The notes beneath the pieces were generated by a model. The model worked only from the letters and a program-made list of their open reading frames with translations, did not search any database and had not been told where the DNA came from. From contig CAJTJA010000040.1 in NCBI GenBank assembly GCA_910576845.1, positions 1 to 21,945 of the forward strand: DNA of 21,945 nt, read 5' to 3'. Source of the DNA: an uncultured Oscillibacter sp. Lineage in GTDB: Bacteria > Bacillota > Clostridia > Oscillospirales > Oscillospiraceae. Of this stretch, positions 1 through 6,301 are shown piece by piece (within the stretch, counting starts at the first letter, position 1; each line of letters opens with the position of its first letter). The translations under genes were made by a program, and so were the position numbers.

Positions 1-422
1 ATCAGCGTCAGGTAGGCAAAGATCAGGAACAGCATCTTGGCCCGCTTGCTCATGTTGGTGGAAATGATCTCGCCAATGGACTTTCCGTCATGGCGGACGG
101 AGGCAAACAGGGCGCCGAAGTCATGGACACCGCCAAAGAAAATGCCGCCGACCAAAATCCACAGCGTGCAGGCCAGCCAGCCGAAGCCGGCCGCGCCGAT
201 GGGGCCGGTGATGGGGCCCGCGCCGGCAATGGATGAGAAGTGGTGGCCCATCAGGATAGGCGCCTTGGCGGGGACATAGTCAATGCCGTCCTCCAGAGCG
301 TGGGCCGGGGTGGGCTTATCGAGCTCACCGACACCCCACTGCTTACACAGCCAGCGGCCATAGAAGATATAGCCGACGACCAGCACGGCAACGCTGATGA
401 TGAGAAGTACTAATCCGTTCAT
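1..422 (-). CDS. cstA: Carbon starvation protein CstA family transporter, N-terminal part (cut by window edge)
   Basis: This is the first 140 codons of a multi-spanning inner-membrane protein; the C-terminal part lies beyond base 1. The N-terminus is a hydrophobic helix (MNGLVLLIIS...), followed by the family-typical order: a YIFYGRWL segment, a DGIDYVPAKAPILMGHHF stretch, and the highly conserved IAGAGPITGPI loop, then a glycine-rich membrane segment and GKSIGEII. CstA/BtsT-family proteins import pyruvate or small peptides when carbon is scarce. The start at 422 is supported by a GAGGGAG ribosome binding site about 7 bases upstream. It follows the small gene at 478-990 by 55 bases, so the two are probably co-transcribed. 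Family assignment is firm; the substrate (pyruvate versus peptides) cannot be told from the sequence. Confidence 0.93.
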   Translation of the reverse strand, partial: MNGLVLLIISVAVLVVGYIFYGRWLCKQWGVGELDKPTPAHALEDGIDYVPAKAPILMGHHFSSIAGAGPITGPIGAAGFGWLACTLWILVGGIFFGGVHDFGALFASVRHDGKSIGEIISTNMSKRAKMLFLIFAYLTL

Positions 423-457
423 GAAAACACTCTCCCTCTTTCATGATTTTCGATTTT

Positions 458-473
458 GGGGACTGCCGTCCCC
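458..473 (-). other. Intercistronic hairpin upstream of cstA
   Basis: GGGGAC and GTCCCC form a 6-bp stem with a 4-base loop in the 55-base gap between the small gene at 478-990 and cstA. On the minus strand it is followed by A-rich sequence and not by a T-run, so it is not a normal intrinsic terminator. It could serve as an RNA-processing or stability element between the two cistrons. The stem is short, so chance formation is possible. Confidence 0.35.
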
Positions 474-477
474 TGGG

Positions 478-990
478 TCATTGGGGGCCAAAGTTGGCCT
501 CCAGGGTCTTGCGGGCTCCTCTCCCGGCTGGATTGGAGAGGAACGTCCGGGTGGAACATTCCATTGCGGCTATGTGATACTCCATCCAGCCATGGAGTGC
601 CAGCCGGTAGTTTTTGTGGAAGCGGGTCTTTTTCAAAACCTTCTTTGCCTCCGGGTCGATCGTCTCCGCCAGAACCACCAAAGTAACGAAGGAGCTCATG
701 TGCTCCTTATGTGGGCGGACAGCGGCAAGCCCCACCTTCAGGGTCTGCTCTGTCAGGGCTTTGGCCCCGGCAGCATCCAAATGTTCCGTCAAATGAAAAT
801 ACGTATAGTCATGCTGTTCCGTGGCATAAAACTGCTTATCCCGCCGAACCAAATAGTGCTCATCCCGGAGAAAATAGTGGGCCATAGCGGGGAAGCGTAT
901 TCCCTCCGCCTCCACACCGCAGGTAATGTCATAATTGTGGGAATAGGCGTTCAGCAGCTTCTCAAAGCACTCCTGGGGGGTCCTCTCCAT
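478..990 (-). CDS. Conserved hypothetical protein, 170 aa, upstream of cstA
   Basis: This is a soluble, mixed alpha/beta-looking protein with no signal peptide or membrane helix. It is rich in His, Tyr and charged residues (for example YATEQHDYTYFHLTEH near residues 55-68 and RPHKEHMSSFVTLVV near 92-106). I do not recognise a domain with a named function. The start at 990 is supported by GGAGG five bases upstream (CGGAGGCCGGT-ATG). It is the first gene of a unit with cstA, behind a good promoter at about 1100-1128, and this position suggests an accessory or regulatory role for the transporter; that is inference. Transposed-strand reading frames over the same bases are shadows of this gene. 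Confidence 0.75.
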   Translation of the reverse strand: MERTPQECFEKLLNAYSHNYDITCGVEAEGIRFPAMAHYFLRDEHYLVRRDKQFYATEQHDYTYFHLTEHLDAAGAKALTEQTLKVGLAAVRPHKEHMSSFVTLVVLAETIDPEAKKVLKKTRFHKNYRLALHGWMEYHIAAMECSTRTFLSNPAGRGARKTLEANFGPQ

Positions 991-1019
991 ACCGGCCTCC
1001 GTTTCTCCATTGCGGAATC

Positions 1020-1042
1020 ATCGCTTCTTCAAGAGAAGCGAT
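1020..1042 (-). promoter_or_regulatory. Leader hairpin 2 of the hypothetical-cstA unit
   Basis: ATCGCTTCT (1020-1028) and AGAAGCGAT (1034-1042) form a perfect 9-bp stem with a 5-base loop. It lies in the predicted 5' leader, one base away from the palindrome at 1044-1065 and about 30 bases before the start codon at 990. Its role, if any, is unknown; paired hairpins in a leader are typical of attenuation or of RNA-binding protein control. Confidence 0.5.
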
Positions 1043-1043
1043 A

Positions 1044-1065
1044 CAAAAGGGGGCGCCCCCTTTTG
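1044..1065 (-). promoter_or_regulatory. Leader hairpin 1: perfect 22-bp palindrome
   Basis: CAAAAGGGGGC followed directly by GCCCCCTTTTG is a perfect 22-bp palindrome without a spacer. On the minus-strand transcript it would fold as a GC-rich stem with a four-T stretch on its 3' side, resembling a weak intrinsic terminator. It lies roughly 30-50 bases after the predicted transcription start, so it may be an attenuator for the cstA unit. As DNA it could also be a protein binding site. Confidence 0.5.
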
Positions 1066-1099
1066 CAGGAGTCCTGGAAGAACCCCAGCTCGCGAACGC

Positions 1100-1128
1100 A
1101 TTATACACCCTCTCCGGCAATTTGTTAA
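1100..1128 (-). promoter_or_regulatory. Sigma70-like promoter for the hypothetical-cstA unit
   Basis: On the minus strand TTAACA (plus positions 1123-1128) and TATAAT (1100-1105) are separated by 17 bases. This is a near-consensus housekeeping promoter placed about 110 bases before the start codon at 990, leaving a structured leader. Confidence 0.7.
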
Positions 1129-1151
1129 GAGGGTTTGAACAACTTTGTGTA

Positions 1152-1182
1152 CAATTTGTGAATGCGGCCTGCCAAATTGTGA
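1152..1182. repeat. Direct repeat CAAWTTGTGA, two copies 21 bp apart
   Basis: CAATTTGTGA (1152-1161) and CAAATTGTGA (1173-1182) have the same orientation and start 21 bp apart, two helical turns. They lie just upstream of the -35 element at 1123-1128. A degenerate third copy, CAGCTTGTGA, is at 1248-1257. The phasing fits binding of a dimeric activator on one face of the helix. The protein is not known. Confidence 0.4.
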
Positions 1183-1293
1183 GTTTCGCCAGGAAAACTT
1201 CAAGAAGCGCAAAAGAAAATACACGAAACACACAAAATTTTTTCGGTCAGCTTGTGAAAAACGCCTCCGCTTTTGTAAAAACCGCTTCCTTTC

Positions 1294-1974
1294 TTAATCC
1301 AGCAGAATGTTCATCAGATGCTTCATATGGATGCTCATAGCATGGCGGGCTCCAGCCTCATCCCTCTGGAGCAGGAAATCCAAAATCATGATGTTATCGC
1401 TCAAAGCAATGTCCTGCATTTTCTGGCGGCTGGGGGAAATCTGCATAATTTCATCCACCGCGCTGTTGATGATGGGATAGAGCCGCCGCATATACTCGTT
1501 ATGAGACGCCTTGATAATGGCCCAGTGGAATTCCTGATCGGCCAGCGGCCAGTTTCCGCCTTCAGCGGCAATGCGTTCTACCCTGCGGGCCTTTTTGCGA
1601 ATCTGTTCCAGCTCCTCATCGCCGGCTCGCTGACAGGCCAGCGCCACGGTGGCGGGTTCAAAAATCAGGCGCATTTCAAAAAGGTCCTTAGCCCGGACGC
1701 GGGAACGGATTCCCGCCAGAGCAGTCATGTCTACGCCGGGAGCGGGAAGATTTTCCGCCACAAAGGTGCCTTTTCCCCGCCGGATGTCCAGCACACCCTG
1801 CGCCACCAAAAAGGAGATAGCCTCCCGCAGCGTGGTGCGGCTGACCCCCACCGCCTCACTGAGCTCGTTTTCATTGGGCAATTTGCTCCCGGGCGGATAG
1901 CGGCGCTCTTCCACAATCCACTCATACATACGGTCCGCCGTCTGCTCCGACAGTTTGGCGCGCTTGCCTTCCAT
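1294..1974 (-). CDS. GntR-family regulator, FadR/FCD subfamily
   Basis: A 226-aa DNA-binding repressor/activator. Residues about 8-75 form the winged helix (YPPGSKLPNENELSEAVGVSRTTLREAISFL, then GVLDIRRGKGTFV), and about 95-220 form the helical FCD effector domain. In the FCD metal site Asp146 and His150 (DQEFH) and His216 (MSIHM) are in place, but the usual His of the EH motif aligns with Asn194. FCD regulators commonly sense carboxylic acids such as lactate, pyruvate or dicarboxylates. The start at 1974 has GGAGG upstream (GGAGGAAAGCAT-ATG). It is divergent from the ATPase-VOR operon and lies upstream of the cstA unit on its own strand, so it is a candidate regulator of both; that is inferred from position. 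Confidence 0.93.
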   Translation of the reverse strand: MEGKRAKLSEQTADRMYEWIVEERRYPPGSKLPNENELSEAVGVSRTTLREAISFLVAQGVLDIRRGKGTFVAENLPAPGVDMTALAGIRSRVRAKDLFEMRLIFEPATVALACQRAGDEELEQIRKKARRVERIAAEGGNWPLADQEFHWAIIKASHNEYMRRLYPIINSAVDEIMQISPSRQKMQDIALSDNIMILDFLLQRDEAGARHAMSIHMKHLMNILLD

Positions 1975-2229
1975 ATGCTTTCCTCCATTCTCCAGCGGAA
2001 CACGCCGGATATTTTATGCTCTCAATCGGCCTCTTTTGAAATATGTCAAAGCGTCCGGCCTATGTCTCTTCCTGTTCTCAAACAGGGTATAAAGGTACTA
2101 TACAGCCTTTCCTCAAAAAAAACAAGAAGGCTCTTGACAGCATATCTGATTTAGTATAAAATGACATCATACAACGTATATTTATTTTAGACAACGCTTT
2201 TTGCTCTTAACAGAAAGGGGGAACACCGT
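1975..2229. promoter_or_regulatory. Divergent regulatory region with GTAT/ATAC palindromes
   Basis: The stretch between the GntR gene and the VOR operon holds two inverted repeats made of the same half-site: GTATA-N7-TATAC (2087-2103) and ATAC-AAC-GTAT (2169-2179). The second lies just downstream of the -10 box of the plus-strand promoter, where a bound repressor would block transcription. FCD-type GntR proteins often bind short palindromes of this kind. Assignment to the adjacent GntR is inference. Confidence 0.45.
2134..2162 (+). promoter_or_regulatory. Sigma70-like promoter of the ATPase-VOR operon
   Basis: A consensus -35 box TTGACA (2134-2139) is followed after 17 bases by TAAAAT (2157-2162); the overlapping TATAAA at 2155-2160 would give a 15-base spacer. 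It lies about 70 bases before the TTG start of the P-loop ATPase gene and overlaps or abuts the palindrome at 2169-2179. Confidence 0.65.
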
Positions 2230-2904
2230 TTGACTGCTGCCGCCCTCTTCCCTCACCGGCTGACCATTGTCACCGGCCACTATGGCACCGGCAAAACCGA
2301 GTTCTCCGTAAATCTCGCCCTGGCATTGGCGGCAGAGGGAGAACGTGTTTCTCTGGCAGACATGGACATCGTGAATCCTTACTTCCGCAGCCGGGAGCGC
2401 CGCTCTCTTTTAGAGGAGGCGGGAGTCCGGCTGGTGGCTGCCCCCCAGGCTCTGTCGGATGCGGACGTGCCCGCCCTCCCGGCAGAGCTCCACGCCGTGC
2501 TGGAGGACCGAATGGTCCGTGGCGTGCTGGACATTGGAGGAGACCCCTCCGGAGCCCGGGTGTTGGCCCGCTACCGGCCCAGGATTTTGAAGGAGGACTA
2601 CCAGCTTCTTTACATCGTCAACGCCAACCGGCCCGAGGTCCGCACGGCAAAGCGATCCGCGGAGTACCTCCGGGCCATTGAGACCGTGACGGGCCTCGTC
2701 TGCACAGGCCTCGTAAACAACACCCACCTCTGCGGGGAAACCACGTCGGAGGATGTCCGCCATGGCGTGAACTTGGCGGAGGAAATCTCCCAAGCCACCG
2801 GCGTTCCCGTGATCTGCCATGCGGCGGAGGCCCGATTCATACCCCAGCTTTTGGACCTGGCCCTGTTTCCGATTACAATTCGGATGAAAAAACCCTGGGA
2901 ATAA
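2230..2904 (+). CDS. P-loop ATPase of the ParA/MinD-like (CobQ/CobB) class, linked to VOR genes
   Basis: A 224-aa cytoplasmic nucleotide-binding protein. The Walker A motif GHYGTGKT is at residues 16-23. A conserved LADMDIVNPYFRSRE segment at about 42-56 carries the switch-I/Walker-A' type aspartates (Asp44, Asp46), and a hydrophobic strand plus DIGGD near residue 100 resembles Walker B. The start is TTG at 2230, placed 7 bases after AAGGGGG; no upstream ATG fits. The gene is first in the operon and 24 bases before the ferredoxin gene. ATPases of this type occur next to 2-oxoacid:ferredoxin oxidoreductase genes in Clostridia, but their job (maturation, Fe-S delivery, or regulation) is not established to my knowledge. 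The fold is firm, the function open. Confidence 0.88.
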   Translation: MTAAALFPHRLTIVTGHYGTGKTEFSVNLALALAAEGERVSLADMDIVNPYFRSRERRSLLEEAGVRLVAAPQALSDADVPALPAELHAVLEDRMVRGVLDIGGDPSGARVLARYRPRILKEDYQLLYIVNANRPEVRTAKRSAEYLRAIETVTGLVCTGLVNNTHLCGETTSEDVRHGVNLAEEISQATGVPVICHAAEARFIPQLLDLALFPITIRMKKPWE

Positions 2905-2928
2905 GAAGAGGAAAGGAGATCTTGCACC

Positions 2929-3138
2929 ATGGCAATTCACCTCACCTTCCGTCAGGACCGCTGCAAGGGCTGCGGGCTCTGCGTGACAGCCTGCCCCAAG
3001 CACATCCTGGCCCTGGAGGGCGGCACCAATGTGAAGGGCTATCACCCCGCGTCCTGCACGGATGAAGCCGCCTGCATCGGCTGCGCCAGCTGCGCAAAGA
3101 TGTGTCCCGATTCCATCATTACCATCAAAAAAGACTGA
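2929..3138 (+). CDS. 2x[4Fe-4S] ferredoxin, delta subunit of 2-oxoacid:ferredoxin oxidoreductase
   Basis: A 69-aa iron-sulfur protein with two complete cluster motifs: Cys12-x2-Cys15-x2-Cys18-x3-Cys22-Pro and Cys49-x2-Cys52-x2-Cys55-x3-Cys59-Pro. It passes electrons from the thiamine-bound intermediate of the oxidoreductase to free ferredoxin. Its size and place directly before the alpha subunit are typical of separate delta subunits of VOR/KOR-type enzymes. An AGGAGAT ribosome binding site precedes the ATG. The alpha subunit begins 16 bases after its stop. Confidence 0.93.
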   Translation: MAIHLTFRQDRCKGCGLCVTACPKHILALEGGTNVKGYHPASCTDEAACIGCASCAKMCPDSIITIKKD

Positions 3139-3154
3139 AAAGGAGCTGCGTCCC

Positions 3155-4222
3155 ATGAAACGAGAAATCTGGAAGGGCAGTGAGGCCATCGCTGAAGCCG
3201 CCATCCGGGCAGGCTGCCGCTGCTTCTTCGGCTACCCCATCACCCCGCAGAATGAAATCCCTGAATATATGTCCCTTCACATGCCCCAGAGCGGCGGCGT
3301 GTTCGTCCAGGCAGAGTCGGAGCTGGCCGCCATCAACATGGTCTACGGTGCGGCGGCCTCCGGTGTTCGGGCTATGACATCCTCCTCCTCTCCCGGCGTC
3401 AGTCTGAAGCAGGAGGGCATCAGCTATATGGCGGCATGCCAGCTCCCCGCCGTGGTGGTGAATGTCATGCGGGGCGGTCCTGGCCTGGGGTCCATCCAAC
3501 CCGCCCAAGGAGACTATTTTCAAGCCACCCGGGGCGGCGGCAACGGTGATTACCGCACCGTCACCTTGGCTCCCGCCAACATTCAGGAAGCGGTGGACCT
3601 GACTCAGGAGGCCTTCGATATCGCCGACCAGTACCGGAATCCCGTCGTTCTGCTGGCGGACGGCCTTATCGGCCAGATGATGGAGCCCATTGTCTGGAAG
3701 GAGCGCACGCCCCGTCAGCTTCCGGAGAAAATCTGGGCTGCCTCCGGCCGGCGGGGCCGGGACCATACCAACTTCATCACTTCCCTGCTCATCGACGCCC
3801 CCGCCTGCGAGGCGCATAATCTGGAGCTCGCCAAAAAAACCGCAGAGATGGAGAAAAACGAGTGCCGCTGGGAGGAAATTATGCTGGACGGCGCCGAGGT
3901 GGTCATCGTGGCCTACGGCACCCCTTCCCGCGTGGCCCAGACTGCCGCAGAGAACCTGCGGAAACAGGGCGTCAAAGCCGGCGTTTTTCGCCCCATCACT
4001 CTCTGGCCCTATCCTTATGCCCGGCTGAAGGAAATCGCCGCCCTGGACACCACAAGGGTCTTTCTGGATGTGGAAATGAGCCTGGGCCAGATGCTGGACG
4101 ACGTAAACCTGGCTGTGGCGGAACGCAAGCCTGTGCGGTTCTATGGCCGCTGCGGAGGCTCCATCCCCCATGTGTCCGAGGTGGAACAGGCAGCGCTGGA
4201 AGCCTGGAAGGAGGTCAAGTGA
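3155..4222 (+). CDS. vorB: 2-oxoisovalerate-type ferredoxin oxidoreductase, alpha subunit VorB
   Basis: A 355-aa subunit of an enzyme that oxidatively decarboxylates a 2-oxoacid with CoA to acyl-CoA, CO2 and reduced ferredoxin. The N-terminal pyrimidine-binding domain carries FGYPITPQNEIPEYMS (about 25-40), the AESELAAINMVYGAAASG stretch, and TSSSSPGVSLKQEGISYM. The transketolase-C-like domain II follows in the last third (VVIVAYGTPSRVAQTAAENLR). The wording of the N-terminal motifs matches proteins annotated as VorB better than KorA or PorA. The start at 3155 is chosen because AAAGGAG lies 9 bases upstream; the open frame extends further up only through out-of-frame ferredoxin sequence. With ilvE nearby, branched-chain 2-oxoacids are the likely substrates. 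Confidence 0.92.
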   Translation: MKREIWKGSEAIAEAAIRAGCRCFFGYPITPQNEIPEYMSLHMPQSGGVFVQAESELAAINMVYGAAASGVRAMTSSSSPGVSLKQEGISYMAACQLPAVVVNVMRGGPGLGSIQPAQGDYFQATRGGGNGDYRTVTLAPANIQEAVDLTQEAFDIADQYRNPVVLLADGLIGQMMEPIVWKERTPRQLPEKIWAASGRRGRDHTNFITSLLIDAPACEAHNLELAKKTAEMEKNECRWEEIMLDGAEVVIVAYGTPSRVAQTAAENLRKQGVKAGVFRPITLWPYPYARLKEIAALDTTRVFLDVEMSLGQMLDDVNLAVAERKPVRFYGRCGGSIPHVSEVEQAALEAWKEVK

Positions 4223-4223
4223 G

Positions 4224-4967
4224 ATGACAACGATCTATGAAAAGACCAAAGGGCTGCAGGACACCGAGCTCCACTACTGCCCCGGCTGTGCCCACGGCAT
4301 CGTACATAAGCTCATCGGCGAGGTTCTGGAGGAAATGGACGCCCTGGACACCGCCATCGGCATCTGCCCCGTGGGCTGCGCTGTCTTCGCCGGAAACTAT
4401 TTCTCCTTTGATACCATCGAGGCCGCCCACGGCAGGGCCCCGGCGGTGGCCACCGCCGTGAAACGCACCCACCCGGACCAGCCTGTCTTCACCTATCAGG
4501 GGGATGGAGACCTGGCCTCCATCGGCGCAGCCGAAATCGTCCACGCCGCCATGCGGGGGGAGAAGTTTACCACCGTCTTTATCAACAACGCCATTTACGG
4601 CATGACCGGCGGGCAGATGGCCCCTACCACCCTCATCGGCCAGAAAGCCACCACCGCTCCCATGGGCCGCACCAAGGAGCAGGCAGGCATGCCCATCCGG
4701 GTGGCGGAGATGCTCTCCACTCTGGACGGCTGCGTCTACGCCGAGCGGGTCTGCGTCACGGATATTCCCCATCTGGTCAAGGCCAAAAAAGCCATTAAGA
4801 AGGCTTTCGCACGGCAGATGTCCGGGGACGGCTTTACCTTCGTGGAGATTCTGGCAGCCTGCCCCACCAACTGGGGCATGGAAATTGACGAGGCCAACAA
4901 ATGGCTGATGGAAAACATGGCCGCTTACTATCCCCTGGGCGTCATCAAGGATACGGAGGCGATGTAA
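4224..4967 (+). CDS. 2-oxoacid:ferredoxin oxidoreductase, TPP-binding beta subunit
   Basis: A 247-aa subunit that binds the thiamine diphosphate/Mg2+. The signature GDGD is at residues 93-96 and ends in FINNAIYGMTGGQ at about 119-131 (Asn121/Asn122 as the distal metal-binding part). The N-terminal HYCPGCAHG (Cys19, Cys22) and CPVGC (Cys48, Cys52) are family features. The ATG at 4224 lies one base after the stop of vorB, and its GGAGGT ribosome binding site is inside the end of vorB, so translation is probably coupled. Length and order (delta-alpha-beta-gamma) are as expected for VOR/KOR-type complexes. Confidence 0.93.
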   Translation: MTTIYEKTKGLQDTELHYCPGCAHGIVHKLIGEVLEEMDALDTAIGICPVGCAVFAGNYFSFDTIEAAHGRAPAVATAVKRTHPDQPVFTYQGDGDLASIGAAEIVHAAMRGEKFTTVFINNAIYGMTGGQMAPTTLIGQKATTAPMGRTKEQAGMPIRVAEMLSTLDGCVYAERVCVTDIPHLVKAKKAIKKAFARQMSGDGFTFVEILAACPTNWGMEIDEANKWLMENMAAYYPLGVIKDTEAM

Positions 4968-4968
4968 T

Positions 4969-5511
4969 ATGAAAAAGGAAGTCATACTGTCCGGCTTCGG
5001 CGGTCAGGGTGTCATGTCCATTGGGAAAAACCTGGTGGAGGCCGCTGTAGCGGAAGACCTGGAGGCCTCCTGGGTTCCCTCCTATGGGCCGGAAATGCGG
5101 GGCGGCACCGCCAACTGCACAGTAATTATCAGCGATGAGCGTATTGGTGCGCCTCTGGTGGAGCGGCCCAGCGAAATCATTGCCATGAACCGGGCTGCCC
5201 TTGCCAAATTTGAGGGCGCCGTGGCCGCCGGCGGCACGGTGTTTGTCAACAGCAGCATTATTCCCGACAAGGTTTCCAGAACCGACGTTAAGGCGGTCTA
5301 CGTTCCCTGCGACGAAATTGCCGCCGGACTTGGCAACTCCAAGGTGGCCAACATGGTCATGCTGGGAGCCTACATTGGCGCCACCGGCGCGCTGAAGCAG
5401 GAAACCATCGAGGCCATGATTGCCGAGATGTTTACCGGCAAAAAAGCCAAGCTGGTGCCGCTGAATCTGGAAGCGCTGCACAAGGGCATGGAATGCGGAA
5501 TGCCCGCCTGA
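4969..5511 (+). CDS. 2-oxoacid:ferredoxin oxidoreductase, gamma subunit
   Basis: A 180-aa catalytic-domain (gamma) subunit of the same complex. It begins with a beta strand leading to GFGGQGVMSIGK (about 9-20) and has the family motif SYGPEMRGGTANCTVIIS (about 38-55), then NSSIIP. It contributes to CoA binding and the alpha-gamma interface in related enzymes. It starts one base after the beta-subunit stop, with GGAGG about 9 bases upstream. It is the last gene of the operon; a strong terminator follows 27 bases later. Confidence 0.93.
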   Translation: MKKEVILSGFGGQGVMSIGKNLVEAAVAEDLEASWVPSYGPEMRGGTANCTVIISDERIGAPLVERPSEIIAMNRAALAKFEGAVAAGGTVFVNSSIIPDKVSRTDVKAVYVPCDEIAAGLGNSKVANMVMLGAYIGATGALKQETIEAMIAEMFTGKKAKLVPLNLEALHKGMECGMPA

Positions 5512-5538
5512 GCGGCAAAGACAGCCTGACAGCAGTTT

Positions 5539-5567
5539 GGGGGAGCGGGTTTTATCCGCTCCCCCTT
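5539..5567 (+). terminator. Intrinsic terminator of the VOR operon
   Basis: GGGGGAGCGG (5539-5548) and CCGCTCCCCC (5556-5565) form a perfect 10-bp GC-rich stem with a 7-base loop (GTTTTAT). The downstream T-run is short (TTCTC). It sits between the convergent ends of the gamma-subunit gene and the XRE regulator at 5594 and may serve both directions. Confidence 0.75.
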
Positions 5568-5593
5568 CTCGCCGGCCCGCGTTCAGCAAGCGC

Positions 5594-6049
5594 TTAGCGC
5601 TTCGTTCTCTCTTTCCAAACTGCCGCCAGAATGTCTTTGAGGACAAGAAACGCATCCAGTTCCCCGTAACCATATGCCGCTTCCAGCTCCTCAAGCAGCC
5701 GGAGCAGCTCCGCTCCATAGCGGGGAGTGTCGACCTCGCTCTGGTACTGCGCGAGGATGGGATATTTTTTGCTCCACGCTTTCGTCCAGTCAATTTTCCC
5801 GGATATCTCCTCTGTTGTCCGGTCGATGACATCCTGAATTTCCTTTACGTCAATATCGAAATCAATCAGTTCATCCAGAGAAAGACCGTATAAAACCGCC
5901 AGCCGCTTTGATTGCCGTATATCCGGCAATGTCTCGTCGGTTTCCCATTTTGAGACCGTTTGCCGGCTGACTCCCAGCTTCTCAGCCACTGCCTCCTGGG
6001 TCAGCCCCCTGTTTCTCCTCGCGTTAAATAAGCTTCCGCCTAAACTCAT
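5594..6049 (-). CDS. XRE-family helix-turn-helix regulator
   Basis: A 151-aa regulator with an N-terminal Cro/CI-type HTH at residues about 7-61 (FNARRNRGLTQEAVAEKLGV, then SRQTVSKWETDETLPDI and LYGLSLDELI). The C-terminal part (about 65-151) is helical, charged and not recognised. It has a perfect AAAGGAGG ribosome binding site 7 bases before the ATG. It is divergent from ilvE, with 252 bases between the start codons, so control of ilvE or of itself is plausible but not shown. Confidence 0.92.
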   Translation of the reverse strand: MSLGGSLFNARRNRGLTQEAVAEKLGVSRQTVSKWETDETLPDIRQSKRLAVLYGLSLDELIDFDIDVKEIQDVIDRTTEEISGKIDWTKAWSKKYPILAQYQSEVDTPRYGAELLRLLEELEAAYGYGELDAFLVLKDILAAVWKERTKR

Positions 6050-6188
6050 ATCCGTTCCTCCTTTACTTTCAACAGGCTATCTGGATTATACTTCTTTCAC
6101 CAGAGAAATTCCACCAATCAAGAGATGCAATTCCGCCCGCTTTTTTAACAGAGCCGCACTTGCCGCAGGTCAAAATCCCCCGCCGCTA

Positions 6189-6217
6189 TTGACTTTGCCC
6201 GGAGGCAAGCATATAAT
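6189..6217 (+). promoter_or_regulatory. Sigma70-like promoter of ilvE
   Basis: TTGACT (6189-6194) and a perfect TATAAT (6212-6217) are separated by 17 bases, a near-ideal housekeeping promoter. Transcription would begin near 6224, giving a leader of about 77 bases before the ilvE ATG. Confidence 0.8.
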
Positions 6218-6260
6218 CGTTTAAAGCGAAAAACCAGGCCAGGCAATGCGTGAGCCCGGC

Positions 6261-6275
6261 AGGGGCGGTGCCCCT
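6261..6275 (+). other. Small GC-rich hairpin in the ilvE leader
   Basis: AGGGGC (6261-6266) and GCCCCT (6270-6275) form a 6-bp stem with a 3-base loop, 26 bases before the ilvE start and 11 bases before its AGGAGAG ribosome binding site. No T-box, leader peptide or T-run was seen, so an attenuation role is not supported; it may influence initiation or mRNA stability. Confidence 0.35.
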
Positions 6276-6301
6276 AATACACAGAAATAGGAGAGTTTGC
6301 C

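Larger units (their letters stand above)
991..1293 (-). promoter_or_regulatory. Regulatory region of the hypothetical-cstA unit (gene-free stretch)
   Basis: These 303 bases hold no credible gene. On the minus strand they contain a sigma70-like promoter (1100-1128), two adjacent leader hairpins (1020-1042 and 1044-1065), and upstream of the promoter several copies of a CAAnTTGTGA-like motif (1152-1161, 1173-1182, and a weaker one at 1248-1257). The region is more AT-rich upstream of the promoter. The layout suggests activator control from upstream sites plus control in the transcript leader. No clear terminator for the GntR gene that ends at 1294 is visible, so read-through from it is possible. 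Confidence 0.6.

Noticed and set aside
397..1128. 243-codon plus-strand frame
   Set aside because: It lies opposite the 170-aa gene at 478-990 and its leader, has no ribosome binding site and reads as low-complexity, antisense-type sequence.
2410..4985. Long minus-strand frames opposite the VOR operon (2410-3204, 3125-4171, 4215-4985)
   Set aside because: They are GC-driven shadows of well-recognised plus-strand enzymes, rich in Gly/His/Ala without domain content.
4945..5832. 295-codon minus-strand frame
   Set aside because: It overlaps the gamma subunit and part of the XRE gene in the wrong frame and crosses a terminator.
6218..6301. T-box or leader-peptide attenuator before ilvE
   Set aside because: The leader is only about 77 bases, lacks a T-box-like sequence, a run of Leu/Ile/Val codons and a terminator with a U-tract.
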